Below, in pieces: positions 10,321 to 24,830 of a DNA stretch of 64,000 nt. Positions within the stretch are counted from its first letter, which is position 1. Each line of letters starts with the position of its first letter. A program made the translations under genes and the position numbers. The notes below the pieces were generated by a model, which was not told the DNA's origin, made no database searches, and worked only from the letters and a program-made list of their open reading frames with translations. The DNA is from Serinus canaria (Eukaryota; Chordata; Aves; Passeriformes; Fringillidae): contig NC_066315.1 of NCBI RefSeq assembly GCF_022539315.1, positions 102,653,990-102,717,989 of the forward strand, read 5' to 3'.

Positions 10321-13289
10321 TTAAAAAGAAATTAAAGCTTTTGGCTTGTTTCACTCACACATGTTTTATGAAGAGATTCTAGGCTAGATTAGCAACATTT
10401 TAACAGACATGCTTTCTTTATTTTGGAAATTTTGGTTTTTCATTTTTGTAATATGACATCCTGATGCAAAGCTTAAGCATCTGGAATTAAATTATATTTG
10501 TTTTGGCATCCTAATTTCTTTCTCTAGAAGCAGTTTCAAGTACTTACACTCTGTGCTAACATTCAGCAGCAGCTTGCTTTGTTTGTTCTGTGGCAACGTG
10601 AAATTAAAAAGTGGCTTTGCAAGCAGCTTCCCCAGTAGATTAAAGGCAAATGATCCCATTTTCTGATGGAGTTTGGGTCATGTTGAAAAAGTGAGCGCTT
10701 AGTACCTGTTGTAAAAACATTTAATTTTATTTAAAAGGCAGCAAACAGAAGTAGTGCCTTTTCTTCTTTCTCCAGGTGGACTCAGTTCCTGCTTCTGAAC
10801 AGTGCTAAAAAGAATGACCTGAAGTCCAGACTAACTGATTCAGTAAAGCAGAGAAGTTTCATTACTGGCCTTAGCTTCTGTGGCAGCTCTGTGCTGGCAT
10901 TTGAGCATTGGACTGTAGTGATTCAATCATTCCACACAGCTAATTTAATGTGTTTCTGTATTCACGTCACAGTAGATTAAGTGAAAGTTGACTAGTGCTT
11001 GCCTGCATAGTCAGACTGAGCTAATCTGAATTCCTGCATGCAGAGAATGAGGTCCTGGCATGTGATCAACCTTGTTAGCAACCACTGGGAAACTCTCAAT
11101 GTAACCTGACAGTCAGGAATTTTGGGGATGGAAAGAGGGGAGATCATAAGAAACACTGCTTCTTGTTGAACAAGAGGAAGATAGTCCAATAAAAAACTCC
11201 TGTTTCAAGAAGCTTTAAATTTAATAGAAGCACTTATCATCATAGTTTGTTTTTACAGGACAAGATGTCTGACAGTTTCTACTATTACTAGTAAAGGTGA
11301 AAAAAATACTCCTGTATTGCTTTCTCACACTTCTGTAAATTCTCTAGAGCTGGTGGAAATGTCTGTTGTGCAACTGATGTACTGTAGGTAGCAATCTTGC
11401 AGGGAGTTCTAGGGCAGGTTTTGTGGTGACAGGTCAGGTGAACTCCTTTGCCACGCACTAGTGTCTCACTACTGTGATGCTCAGTGGCTGTTAACTGAGG
11501 ATGGAGTGGCAGCCTGTGCAAATGTGATCATAAATATTTCAAGACCCACTAAAAAATCCAGCAGAAAACAGAGTTATTCTAAAAGTGAGAACTTTGATCT
11601 TTAGCAAGTATTTGCGTCTTCCCTCTTCTGCACTCGTATTTACAGCCTCAGTGCTGTGTTTGGTGATTTTTGTCCTTAACATAATTTTTGCCTTTTCTTC
11701 TTTTATTTCCAGTTTCAGTCCCATGCTTAATGTGAGGTTTTTTGTCCTTTACATGTTTTTTCCCTACACTCACAGCTGAAACTTAGTCACAGAGCATGTA
11801 GAATCTTTCCTATGATCACTCCCAAATATTTTATAAAACAATCAGAATGAATTGTCGCTCATTTTGTCTTAATTGACAGCAAGAAATAAAAGAGCTAGGT
11901 AAGCAAAACTAAATCAGTACTGACCTATGGTTCTCTGATGAACCTTTGGGTCCTGATTATTGTTGGTGGCCTTTGTCTCAATATTTAAGTATTTTGTGTT
12001 TAAAATCTAGCTGCATCACCATGAATTTATAGTGTCATGTTATTTAAACTAGGAACTATTCTTATGATTCTTGGCACATTTGAAGGTAATTTTTTGAATG
12101 ATAGTTGCAGTCATATTTTAGGTCAATAAATTGCTTACATTTGAATCACTACTGTTGTAGGTTTTACTGTCTAGAGCAACAAAAATAGAACAAACTTCAC
12201 TTCATAAGGTGTTTTTTATAAAACTGTGTCATTGATCTCAGGAAAAAAGGTTATTGTTCCTAATAAAGGAGCTTGCAAGTAGTCTGGGAAGTATTTTATT
12301 AAGCACAGACCCAAAAGCTATTAATATTCTTTTGTCTGCCTTGACAGGCAAATTTTATCTCACAGAAAGTGCAGTGCTCTTCTTGAGCCCCTTTTATGAT
12401 GAGACTTCACGGCAATATTTGTCACTTTTGAGAATTATGGTAATTTTTGCTGTTCGTTCCAATGTTTTACCTAGGCTCTAGCCTGTAATGGAGTGAAGGG
12501 TAATGAGAGAAACAAACTCTGTCCTGAGCATACTTAATGACATCATCTTATATAGAAAGGGAAAATAAATATAAAACTATATATTTTCTGTGGTCATTTA
12601 GGTGTTTCACCTGTGATTCAAGCCTAAAAAGAACAGCTTCGGTAATTTATTGATGAAGTAGTTTAACAGAACATTTTAATATACATGCACTGTAACAGCT
12701 TTGGATGGTAAATGGATTTTTCTAGACTACATTTATCAAAATGTAGAAACATGGACAGATGTGGTGTACACCAAAACCTTTAAAGCTGGAAGCCCTCTAA
12801 GAAGAGAATGATTGAAAATACATATTTTATCTCAGACTGCTAGTAACTATTCATAGGTGAATAAAATTTTCTGAAATGAAGCCACAAGATTAATATTGGA
12901 TTACTTGTGTTTTTCACATGGTGAAGATGATTTCATATTATTTATGGAGCAGCTGGCTCCTGAATTATTGGATATAAACATTAACAAAGTACTCTATTCA
13001 TACTGAAAAACCCACATACTGTCATAATAGCAATCTGGATAATAAGACTGCCATCCAAAATTTCAAATGAATGGATAGAAAACAATTATTTTGAAGTTGC
13101 TGAGCTGCACAGTATGAGAGAATCTTGCTGAGGCAAACAAATGGTGAACATCCTCTATAGAAAATTCACATGGAATTCTCTTTTCCAACCACAAGTTCAA
13201 GCAGCCAACAAAATGCAGTGAAAAAGACATAGAATAAGCAGATTGAACCTATGTTCTTTCTTCCTTCCTTCACTGTTTCAAATGAAAGC

Positions 13290-13304
13290 TTTTTTTTTTT
13301 TTTT
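13290..13304. repeat. Poly(T) tract
   Basis: About 15 T, interrupting a weak open frame; simple sequence. Confidence 0.75.
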
Positions 13305-15361
13305 AAATTCCATTAAATTCCATTTCTTCTTTGAAGGGTCTATGCCAAGTGAATACTATGAGGAAAAGATGGACATGCACCAGTTTCAAGTAGGCTTTCC
13401 CAGTCCAGCTTGGACAGCAGGACTCAGCTACAGCGTCGTGGCTAGTTCCTTACAAACCTGATGGTTGTGGTGACGTGTCCATATGCTGTGAAGGGAATCT
13501 CTTCAGTCTTTCAGAACAGTAGCACTGAAGGTCAAGAAGTGCCCTAAACTGGAAGGAGGGACTTCTTCAAACCATCCTGCATTTGAGGACCTGGATTCTG
13601 GGACAGATCTCAAGGTTGTGCTCTTGACCTGCCTTTCTCTGTGGACTGACTCAAAGAGAGCTTGTAAAGACTACCTTCTTAACTTATGCACCAAAATTCA
13701 GTGGCCCTGTTTTTACTTTTGTGAGGAATGTTTCACAGTAATTTTTGAAATCGAAGTAGAAATTCATCAGAGTAGATGAATGGGTAATTTTTATCCTCAT
13801 GGTCATAAACCCCTTCAAAGAACACATTCTGCATAACGAAGCATGACTTCTTTTTGCAAACTGTGTCTTGGCTGTTTCCCAATGCTTTGTATTTTACCTT
13901 TACATCCAACACTTCTGTTTTTACAGGCCTGTAATTCTCATGGGACGTGTAACAGTTGATGCACCAAATACCAGGCACACTACCAAGTGCCATGCACTTC
14001 CTTGTTCCTCCATGTCTCAGAGTATTTCAAAGTGAAAGCAGTCATTTTTTATATTTGTTATGCTTCCAGAGGAGTCATCTGCCTTCCTGAAAATGTTCAA
14101 AAATTTGCATTTCACAAACTTTAGCATAACAGTCAATGCCCCTTCACAAGCTATGTGTTGTCACCAGCTTTCCAGTACAACACATTACACCCATTTCACT
14201 GTTAAAACTTGTCAACAATGGCTTCTACCCTGTAATTATACAAAAAATGAAGCAATTCACAAAACAGGCTGCTCCTAGGAGAGAGAGGATTACGTTATAT
14301 TACTTTGTGTGCTCCTTTTCCAGTGTTGGCTGAGTTCTTAGGAATCATGTTTAAGCAAACTCAGTTGTCGTGGTTTTTTGGCAAGTGCAAGGCTGATGGG
14401 GACAGGCAATACAGACAGCTCATAAAAGTGGGTGCCCAGATTGCATAGCCAGTGGTTTTGATGGAAGAGGGAATCAATAGCAACTATCTATATTGGACTT
14501 TGCTGCAGAAGAATAAACATTGAGGACTACTGAGCCTGTATTGCTGCATAGAGGAAAGATGTACCGACAGATTACTGGTGACATTTTTAACCTACCAGTT
14601 AGGTGGAGAACTGGGGCACTGTGATCCTTTGATGTTGTTATTGCTGTCAAACAAATTATGAGAACACTTTGGTCAGGTAATTTTTGTAGTTAGTAAAATC
14701 TTATCTACTACACTAGATCAAAGGGAAATATGTCTGCGCCATTACCAAAAATTTATGTTTTCTTAGTTAATGATTATACATTCTTATATATTGTTTATTT
14801 TCTCTCAGCCAAACATATGCTGGCACAATCATAGCTGTTCAACTTGCTGTGGTTTTACTGAAGGGCTAATCTTAAGTCAGAACTTTTTTTTCCCTTGGAA
14901 ATATTTACTGCCTAATGCTTGGAAATATTTATCTCTAATGAAAAGGCATAATAGTGAGGTAATTAGCTGACAGTGAATTTATTTGCTGCCTGTTTAAAAA
15001 ATTATACCTTATCAGTCAATAGGCTTGAGACACACTTTTGAGAGATAAGTGCCTGTGTTTAAATTATAGGAGGCCTCCTCAGGGTGACTTAGGGTATGTG
15101 AACACCAACAATCCTACCCCTCATTACTGCAATATTAATGTTTGCCATTTTCTTCCTTTATCAAACCCCAACATGCTCTCAGAGGTGAAAATGTGCTGAG
15201 CACAATGATCAGTTTGCAGTAATGGTTTTTTCCCCTCTCCATTTGTACTATCTTATATTTGTTGCTATAAGCAACAGTCCTTTGAATTGCTGTATTTATA
15301 AAGCTTTAAAGATCAGAGCACACAATCTTTGTGACAGGCAATTTTTCTCTGTTTTCTGCAC

Positions 15362-15381
15362 AAAAAAAAAAAAAAAAAAAA
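15362..15381. repeat. Poly(A) tract
   Basis: Twenty consecutive A followed by CACCAAAAAAA. No recognisable retrocopy upstream. Confidence 0.85.
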
Positions 15382-18300
15382 CACCAAAAAAAGGCTGGTG
15401 GGAAGATGCTCCCTCACCTGGATTTACAGTAATCTTTGTTTCTCCAGAAGCCCAGAGTTTTTTTGCCTCTTCAAGGACAATCTTTTTAAAACTGGCAAAG
15501 GGAAGAGGCTGTGTGTCAAAACTGATTAAATGTGTCAGATGTGATAATCTATTGCAGAGGTCTTTAGCCCTGTATTCTCAGCATCTATGCTGAAATGTGG
15601 GAAACTTGGCTTTCTTTCTCAAGCAAAGCAAGTTGCAGTCTTGTCAGAATACTTGTAACTTCAAATTCAGATGGTATAAAGGTAAGACCTCTTTCCATTT
15701 ACATTTTAGTAAATAATTGATATTTCCCTGATATACTGAAGTTGATGAGTGTGAATAAGCATTCAGTGTCATTGTTTCATTTAAAAAGAAGTTAAAGAAC
15801 AGCTGTATTTTCACTGGTGATTGTCTGGTTGCTTTTTAATTTTATTCAACTATTATACAGGAAAAAATGAATTTCTGACAGCTTTTGAAGGGATTCTTAT
15901 GAAATTCCTTCATTTTTTATACTCTTTCAGATGTGGACCATGAGCTGCAAAAAACAACAGTAGTTTTTATAAGATGTTAAACCAACTGTGTTTATCTAGA
16001 GGACAATTTACTACAAATTAGCATCCATCTCCTGACTGGTGATATAATTCAGGAGAAAATAAACATCTCAATATAGTCAGAAAAAAAACAAATTTATTGA
16101 TTGTACAATACACAGTTAATATGATTATAATGAAATATCTCCAGGAGCTCTATTTATGAAATCATTATATATTTATATTTTTACCCTTTCATTATGTTTT
16201 TCAGATATATTATTTGAACATGAGCAGTACATGCAAATATGAATTTGAAATGTTAGGATTCATAATTGCATCTTTAATATAATTATATGAAAATAACTTT
16301 TGAAACATTAATAGATATGTCACTTTTTTTAACAGCTTGATTGCATGAAAGAGCTTTTATTTACTTTGTCACAGAAAGCTGATTTGATTTGAATTGAGCA
16401 CATAGGTGTCAATCCAAAGTTTGAGAGAATCAAACTGTAAAAAATTTTTAAGAGACTGAATTATCCCCTTCATAAATGATAAATTGCTCATTTTTATTGT
16501 GGTAGATTTTAAGTTTGTTCAGCCTTTGTAAAATGTTATGCCTATTCAATACAATGAAAATAAATGGGGTAGTATTTCAAAAGAGCTTTTAAAATTACTG
16601 TAAGGGACAATGAATTCATCTATTTTTATTTCAGAGATTCTGTGTCTAAAAGAAGACCTTAGATAGGAGATCACGTCATCTGTAATTGCTTCTTGTTTTA
16701 TTGTGCAAGCAGCTAATCCTTTTTCTGATATAGCAGCTTTTCTTTGTCATTCAGAGGAGTGCATAGTTTGGACGATGCTTAGTGTAATCAAATCAACTAA
16801 CAATTATGAAGCTTGGCTGCTCCCCAGTCTTCTTCTCTCAAAAAGAGCATCTTCAAAAGTAAAAGAACAAGAAAAAAGTCAACAACGAAGAAACAATAGA
16901 AGAGTTCAAGCTAAACTTCATTCACTGGGGTAGGATTAGGGAGTGGCTACGGGTGAAGTTGAGTTGTCAAATCCAACGGGAAGGGGCTTGTGAGCAGCTG
17001 AGAGGAAGTTGCAGGTGGAAAAGCTCATTTCCACGTTGCTACTGCTGGAACAGCATGTTTGAGTCATCTGTTAAAAATAGTGAGGATAGAAGGATGTCAA
17101 AGTAAATTTTATCAAAACATTCCTCTAATGAATGTCTTTGCTGTGGAAGGAGGGGGAAGAGGGAGAGAGGTCTCCCTTTCAGTGGTCTGATCTTGCGTGT
17201 TGCACTGGAGATGAGTGCAACCAAGTGAGCAGTTCCTGCCCCAGGCAGCTTCCTCCCCAGCAAAGTCTTCTTGGAAATACAGGCTTTGGCACGTGAACAA
17301 TGCTTAGGAAGTTTTTTTCCTTCCCCAGAGCATATGGGTCAGTGGTTTGGTTTCTGAGGAAGTTAAGATTTGATCATCTCTTTATGTTGTTGATGAGTAG
17401 AGTGTACAGGTATACAGGGAAGGATTTTTGCAGGAGTACCTGGGATATATGTGGTACTTCCCAAAAAATGCATAACTTGAGAAAAAATTCTCCTATTCCT
17501 TCTGCTGCTGCTCACATCTGAATTATACTTTTGCCTGTGAGCTTAAACAAAACATTTTCTGTTATCCTGCTGGATTCTTCTAAGCATGGTATCAATGTGA
17601 GTTTTTAAGGGCTTAGCATTTTCCACTACAACTGATCCAGCTAGTCTAACATCAATATAATCATTTCTCCAACTGCAAACTTATACTCACCTGCTCAAGT
17701 ACAAACATAATTAAATTTTATCAACATGGAGCTCAGAGCTTAGATCTGCTTGCTGGACCTTGTGATACTGTGACAAACTATTTCAAACTAGCTCAAAAAT
17801 ACCCACACAGTGCTGCCATCTGGAGCAATCTAGACAAACCCAGTAGCATGTTTCTCACAAGTTTTAGAAGTTTTGCACTTAAGCAGTCCTGAGAACAGTA
17901 GATTACCCTAAACTGAGGTTATTTTCCCTTGATAAATGATAGTGCAAGCAAGTCACTTATCTCCTGATTAATTGCGTTTTCTTTCATTGTTTGATTTAAT
18001 TCCTCTATAATGTTCCATACTTCTTTTTCTTCCATACTCTTTCCCAAAGCCCTTTTCCGAGGAACTGTTTTTTAAGACAGTTGTCATCCTATGGCCAGTT
18101 CATCCCCCATTATTGCTACTCTTGCATCTCTCCTATCTAAAAGGAGGCAGTAACAACACAAAGCTTCCAGTCTCAGGGACTTTATGCATCATTCTCTGCA
18201 CAAATATGGTCATATTAGACTGTGTATAAACTGGTGAAATAAACAATGGGACAGATATTCTATGAAATGGATTCAGATTGAGGTGCTTTTGTGTGTTTGA

Positions 18301-19836
18301 CAAGGAAATATTCGTATATGAGAGCAAATGTCATGCATGGGCAGCTGCAGAATTCAAAACAGCCTTGCTTTGGGCAACACTATTCCACATATGAATGCAC
18401 TTTGACTCTTTCTGGCTAAGTATGCTTCTAGAAATTGTAAAACCTTTTCATCCAGCCTCTGTTGGATAACAATTTGAGTTACTCTGTCAATAAGTAAGTG
18501 TTTTTAAAAGGCAAAATACAGTTACTTTTCAATTGAAAAGATAGAGTGAGATGGAACTTGGGAATCTGGCATTTGAACTATTGATTGTAGTATTCCTCAG
18601 CTAGAGAGGCAGTCAGCATGAAGCACTTAAAATATCTGATATTGCACTGTAGACTAGGACAGGGTAAAAAGGCTTTCATGATTTTTCCCTGGTAACGTTT
18701 CCCATTTCTCACAGCATAAGTACAGCAAGGGATGAGCTGGTAGATAGGTGATAATGTTGGTTCAGTTTAGGTCACCTGAATGACATTTTTGTAAACCTGT
18801 GCAGACCATCAGAGTACTGTAACAATGGTTAGAAGGTTAAGATTCCATCTCTTTTCCTAATGAAAGAAAGAATAAGAATTTGCATATGTTCCTAGAGCAG
18901 AAATCTATAATGAAGTATATCATCTGGTTAATTTAAAATACCAAGAAACTGGGAAGGAGAGGTTGTAAAATACCATCTTTTTCAGTCATTCAAATAGAGC
19001 ATCTTTCTAACAGTCATCTCAGTCGAAATCCAGTGGAACATAAACATTTAATCACCTTTCGGTACCTCTGAACATCTTGTCCTTCTATCCTTGCATATCC
19101 GTGCCTTTCTAGATTTTTGAAAGTTTAGGATCTAGGCTTTGTGCACAGATGACTAAGTTGGTAAATTGTTTTTACCTCTCTCCTGAAAACCATGATCCAT
19201 TTTGCAAGTAAATTAATATTATGAAGTTCCATACCCTCTTCTCTGTTCATGCATGGAGCTTTAAAAATCAAGAGGGCATACTCTTTCTGAAACCTCCCTA
19301 ACTACTGTTTTGTGTATACTGAAAAAATATCCTGCAACATAGACCTTGAAATATTGATTTGTTGTAAAGATACAATTTTTCTTGACTTTTTTGGATGAAA
19401 TTTATTTTAATCAGAAATGCACCATTATGCCATTATCTATATGAAAACCTATTTAGCTCTCCAAGGACAGTCCCTTGGTTGTGCAAAACAAAATTAAATC
19501 CAAATATCTGACGCATTTTCTTACCAATCTAATTCAGTCCCAACTGAATTCCATTTCTTATCCATCCCTTCATCCTGCAGTCAAAGTGAGCTCTATTGAG
19601 GGAGCTCAGCTGCCTCTGGTATTAAAGCATTTCCTGCTTTGGTAGCATTCCCCCTGCTTTAGCTGGATATTTATTTTCCTCAAGCACTTATGCTGTGAAT
19701 CAGTGCTTTGTTCCATTAATGCATTGCCATCAAAAAAGACTCCTGATACTATTATGGTGCTGCTGTTTAATGCAGGGGTCACTACAGTATGTGGGAAGTC
19801 CAACCAATAATCTAATACTTACTGTTCCAGTCATTG

Positions 19837-19923
19837 TACACACACACACACACGCACGCACACACACACACATATATATATGTGTGTGTGTGTGTGTGTA
19901 TGTGTGTGTATGTATATGTATAT
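19837..19923. repeat. Compound (CA)n-(TA)n-(TG)n microsatellite, imperfect palindrome
   Basis: A run of CA dinucleotides with two CG interruptions passes through CATATATATATG into TG dinucleotides and then TGTA/TATG. Because (CA)n followed by (TG)n is self-complementary, the tract is an inverted repeat centred at 19876/19877. The inner 36 bp (19859-19894) is perfect. The arms extend to about 40 bp each with a few mismatches. Alternating purine-pyrimidine sequence of this kind can adopt Z-DNA, and the symmetry allows cruciform extrusion. The apparent open frames here are repeat artefacts. Confidence 0.93.
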
Positions 19924-21781
19924 ACCCATTTAAAATAACCCAAACCACAAAACATTCCCACTATGGATGGAGAACTGTTAAATAAAGAAATGCAGTCATT
20001 AAATGAATCCTTAAAAAACTGTGATCCAGTCCCCCACCACCAAACCCCATCACATACCTCCCTCACATGAAAAAAATAAATTTGGATTTTATGAATACAT
20101 AGACACACCAGCTGGTTCTGTACAGCTCTCTGGATAGTTAAAGGGAGGTGAAATGAATCAGTAATTGTGTTGTAATTAGTGCAGTTAGGATTTCTGACCT
20201 CCTCTTGCGTGTCTGGTACTCAAAGAAAGTGAGTCATCGGCAAACTAAACCGTGAAATTTATTTGCAGGTTGTGGAGACGCAAACAAGTTGGGAAAGGCA
20301 AAAGGAGAATTATTAATCCTCCTTCACTGCAGAACCCTCTGCTGGTGAGAGAATGCAAACTTCACTTGCATTTGAAGAGCTTGCTAACCTCAGTGAGGTT
20401 AAGACACTGAGAAAACCAGGACTGTCCTATTGCGGTGGACTGTCACATCACTACCCCCATCTATGTAGCCTTGCACAGGCAAAATTGCAGTATAGTTATA
20501 CCCAAGCTTTGTGTTTAGAGGCATTGTGAACTTCTGTATATACATGCAGCTAACCTAAAATACTAAAAGAACAGTTAAAATGGAGTGAAGAGGACTCCTT
20601 TATAGCATTTAAATAGCTGTGATCTGGAGAAGTACAGGTTGTGTAGCTGCTCTGTAGAATATAAGACCATGAGGGCCCTGCATATGAAATCGAATTTCTG
20701 AGAAACAGTTTTAAACTGGGCCATTGAAAAAAGACAAACTTCTAATTTTTTGGTTCTTCAGGATTTTTTTAAATTATATTGATATTTGAATTGGGATATT
20801 TATGGTTTCTTTCATATCTTATGATTATTTTGAAAACTGTTTTAACTTTCTCAGTATGCTTGTATGCCATAATTAAATGTACACAAATTATTCTGATACT
20901 TTTTTTTTTAACATCATAGAGAAACACAACCCAGAAGTGCATAGGACATCTCTGTCTAGATTGTTGCAAGGAGGCTACACTTGCTTGTTGTGCTTCTGAG
21001 CCACTTATGGCATTGGGAGCAGCTCTACAAACACCAACCATCCTCCTTGGTATTGTATATCAATCCCTACAGTTTTGAGCAATACTATCTTCCACTTCAG
21101 TATTGCCAATGAAATTGTCAGTTATGGCACTTCATTTCATCTCCCTGTATGGAATGACACATCAGTGAATTGGTTTCAGAACAGATACGATACCAGTTCA
21201 ATTTTTACATACAAAATCCTTCATTCACCAGGATTTCTGTATTCTAATGTGTAGGATCTCAAGGTACTGTGCAGTTTTCAATGGTTTTCTGCCCATCACA
21301 AGTTGAAACATGTCAACTGTGTATTTTTTACCTTTAAAGTGGAAGAAAGTATTGGGGGGGAAATGCTTCTATAGAAAAAAAAAAATTAATTTTGATAATG
21401 AGTAAATAAGAGTCAGGAAAGGTAACTGCTTGCACAGATGAGGTAGATTGGCTATAGGTCAGTAACTACAACCTCATGCATTGCCTTAAGCTGGACCTTT
21501 GGGAACTGAAGTAGAAAAGCCCTCCTACCCTGGCAGCAGTTCTATGGCTTGGATCTTCTTTGACCTTCCTGGTTTCAATGTCAGTCGCAATGCAGTACTA
21601 GGGTACACTGGAAATTGCTACAAAACCTACAAAACGTTCTTTCTGATGATTACTCTTGAGGAAAAAAATCTTCCCAGAAAAAAATGGTGTTATTAGAGCG
21701 CCACTGGGAATAATGGGATGCAAGGAAACTTTGGTTCTTGTTGCAGTCAGCTCTGGTAAATCACACAGGTTACTGCATAAC

Positions 21782-21795
21782 TTTTTTTTTTTTTG
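21782..21795. repeat. Poly(T) tract
   Basis: Fourteen consecutive T, simple sequence. Confidence 0.75.
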
Positions 21796-24700
21796 GCTTG
21801 GCCAACATGAACACACCATGTTCATTGATTCTGGGACCCAATAAAGGTATTGCACAATAGTAATTCTAAGTAATGTGTAGGAAGGCTCTTGTTTCTGTTC
21901 AGTAAGCAGGATATGATATTGGTATCTATGTTTCTTCTCCTGATGTGATTGTTTTGAAAGTTTTGGCAGAGGTTGTAATCAGAAGAGCAGTAGATACATG
22001 TTAGATTCAGGCTTGGTTTAGAGGTTTGACTGAATTGTTCATCTGGTACCATAAAACTTCAATGAAAATCTGCATTTACAGAAAGCTTCAAAACATTCAG
22101 CCAAGTAACAGGGCTAAATTTTACCATGAAATGAAAAAAAAAAGAAAAGAAGAACAGGTGAAAGCAAATAATGTTGAAGATATTTGATGAAGTTCTATTT
22201 TACCAAGTTTTTTTGTAATTGTAATAGCAATTTCTTTATAAAAACAATTTGCAATGAATACAAATTATGCACAGTGATGTCATGATATGATATTTTGTAC
22301 AAAGAGTGCATTAAAAATCTTTAGCTGTGACTCATTCTGGTTGCAAATGCAAAATCAGCCTCACAATTTTATTTCTTCAGGCCACTCAGAAAAAATGCTA
22401 GGAAGCTATTTAAAAACCCATCAAGTCATACTTTTCTTGGACAGAAAGCCAGTAGTCATTGTAGTTGCATGCCAAGTAAAGGTTTTTTTTTATGAAAGTT
22501 TTTTTGTTTTTATCTTAAATTTATTTTAAATAACATCTATTGTGCCTACTTTTTAGGAAAACTTACTCATTTTTAGTACTGACATGAATGAAGTAGTTTG
22601 ATTGCTTGAGGCCAGAAGTCTAATTGAAAAATGATTAATAAAATTAATCCAGCATTCATAGTAGTGATTTGAATTTTCATGACAAGCTGTCATTTCTCCA
22701 AGTCTTTACACTTGACTCATCACTTTGTTTTTAACTTTTTGATAAGTGGAACTTCAGTGGAGAACTCTATGTCAGTTTAAATGAATGCTCCTCCCATGTG
22801 AAGATTTCTTGGCAAATTACAGGCTGGGGTTTATGCATGGACACTCTGACCACTCAAGCCATGCCTATAATGTGCCATATGGAGAAGTTTTGAGTGCCAG
22901 CATATTTAAGTGAAAGCTACCATTTAGTGATGGATTCAGCATGGCAGTCAGATGCTAAACACCTAGACAAACATGGTTTGTGAAGGAAGTCCAGAACACA
23001 AAATGGATTAACCAAAAGCATGCAAATCTACACATTTGATGTTTGTATTACCAGCGGTTGCTCCAACTGAGAGTAATTCAAGTGCTGGAGATGTTAGATA
23101 CTGTATTGTTCTGGTGTTTTGAGTTCAGTAACCTAGAATGAAAGCATCTCTGAACTGATGTCTTCTGGAATGTAGCAGACAGAAGCCAATATTACCAAGC
23201 AACAGTTCAGGCCGCAAAGGAACAAAGTGAACACATTCAAACATTCAGCCAACATTTTACAGAGACAGTGCCAAAGACATTAATTGCTTATTTTCCCAGT
23301 GCATTTGTTAATCACTTCTTCAAGAGCTTATGTTAAAAAAATCTCTGAATTATCCATTGCTGAATATGTTATTTTATAAATATTACTGGATTTTAAATAG
23401 AAGGACTTCAGAGGCACAGAGTTAACAAAAAGAGAACTTGAAAAGTGAATCGTAACAAAGTTCCAAATAGGAGAAGAATTTTTATAGTGGGTTAGGGAGT
23501 ATGTTTGTATGGGTTGGGAAAATTAAAAAAGAAAACACTCTGTACTTGTTCAGAAAATTTGGTGAAAGGAATTTTTTCATTTTGAGAATTGATTTTCAGT
23601 CACAGTAGTTTTTTAACTAAAAAGTAGAAAAAGGCAAGGGCCATCTGAAGAAACAACCTGATGATATTCTGAGGATGGTTTTCCATCTTAAGGTTGTTAT
23701 TTTCCATTATGCAGAGTTTACCAAGTGATCTGTTGAAAATGCTGTGGATATACTTAGGATACTGCCAGTTTTGTTACAAAATCTTCATTAGGAATGTGAG
23801 TCATGCACCATGTAGCACCCAGCATGTCATTACAAGCTTAAACAATAAAAGTTTTTGTAGCATGTCATGAAGATTCAGCCACTGGGGATGTTTTCTGAAT
23901 TCTATTGGACTTCTATGAGATTGACTAGCCCAGAGATAGTAAAAATCACCTATTCTTGTGGAAACTTATTAACTAATTTTTCCTACATTCCGTGACCATT
24001 AAGTTACAACTCCAATTTTTATCTAATTTTAATATTCTCCATTGAAAGATAATGCTCTCAATGCCTTCCAGAATCATAAAACTTTGATTCCTGGATACTT
24101 GACCATAGTTAAGGTAAACAAAATAAACTACAGAATACCTAAAAATGTTTTTCCTTGCTTGCCTTAAATTTAGAATTAGATCTTTAAGATTACTTCATAA
24201 ATAGTAAACAAAACAGTGGTAAATCCCCAAACTAAGAAAAGGAGCACTCATAAAAATGAAATATAAAAAGGGCTGATAATGTGCCAGGACAAATTATTTG
24301 AAAATTACTGATGAGCTCTGATGGAATTTTTGGGCATTATTAGATGGGTTTAACAATGGTACAGCAAGATGATTTTGACTTCTCTATCTCTTAGTATGTG
24401 CATCTATCAGATTTTTCAGCATTCTCTATATTTAAAGAATGAAGAAAAAACCTTATATGTTGTACTACTAAAACATCTCTACAGACTTTTGCATATACTG
24501 GCAGGCTAAAGAAGATAAATCCATTAAAAAATAAGAAACAGAAACGCATCTCTTCATAAACTTGCATTAAAACTTTCTTTTCTTCTCATATAGAAAACCT
24601 CTGATATCATAGAAATAATAGTATCTAAGAATGTTAATATTCTTGCTGATGATGATGAATGTTAACTTCATTTTTCATCTTTTTTTCCATTAGTTAGTTT

Positions 24701-24811
24701 TACCTTTTACTATATAGTTGTACATTTAAACTATCATTGTTACTCATTGTATGACTTTGAAAGTCATAGCAGAAGTATTTCGTGTTTTTTACCTGCATTT
24801 AGTCTAACTAC

Positions 24812-24830
24812 CTTTCTTTCTTTCTTTCTT
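24812..24830. repeat. Short (CTTT)n microsatellite
   Basis: About four to five CTTT units in an otherwise T-rich stretch. Confidence 0.7.

Larger units (their letters stand above)
8161..19836. other. Long repeat-poor non-coding stretch
   Basis: About 11.7 kb with no recognisable CR1, LTR or gene. It includes a more GC-rich unassigned block at 9001-9470 and homopolymer runs at 13290-13304 (T) and 15362-15381 (A). Some CpG-poor, TAAT-containing stretches resemble conserved non-coding DNA (10030-10320, 16040-16450). Open frames such as 9001-9414 minus, 14060-14278 plus and 15222-15593 plus have no recognisable domains. This could be a large intron or a gene desert. Confidence 0.5.

Noticed and set aside
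14364..14390. TGTCGTGGTTTTTTGGCAAG resembles the inverted end of a bird LTR
   Set aside because: Only about 20 bp is similar and the following sequence does not continue the LTR; too weak to call.
15362..15381. Poly(A) run as the tail of a processed pseudogene
   Set aside because: No gene-like or SINE-like sequence and no flanking direct repeats were seen upstream.
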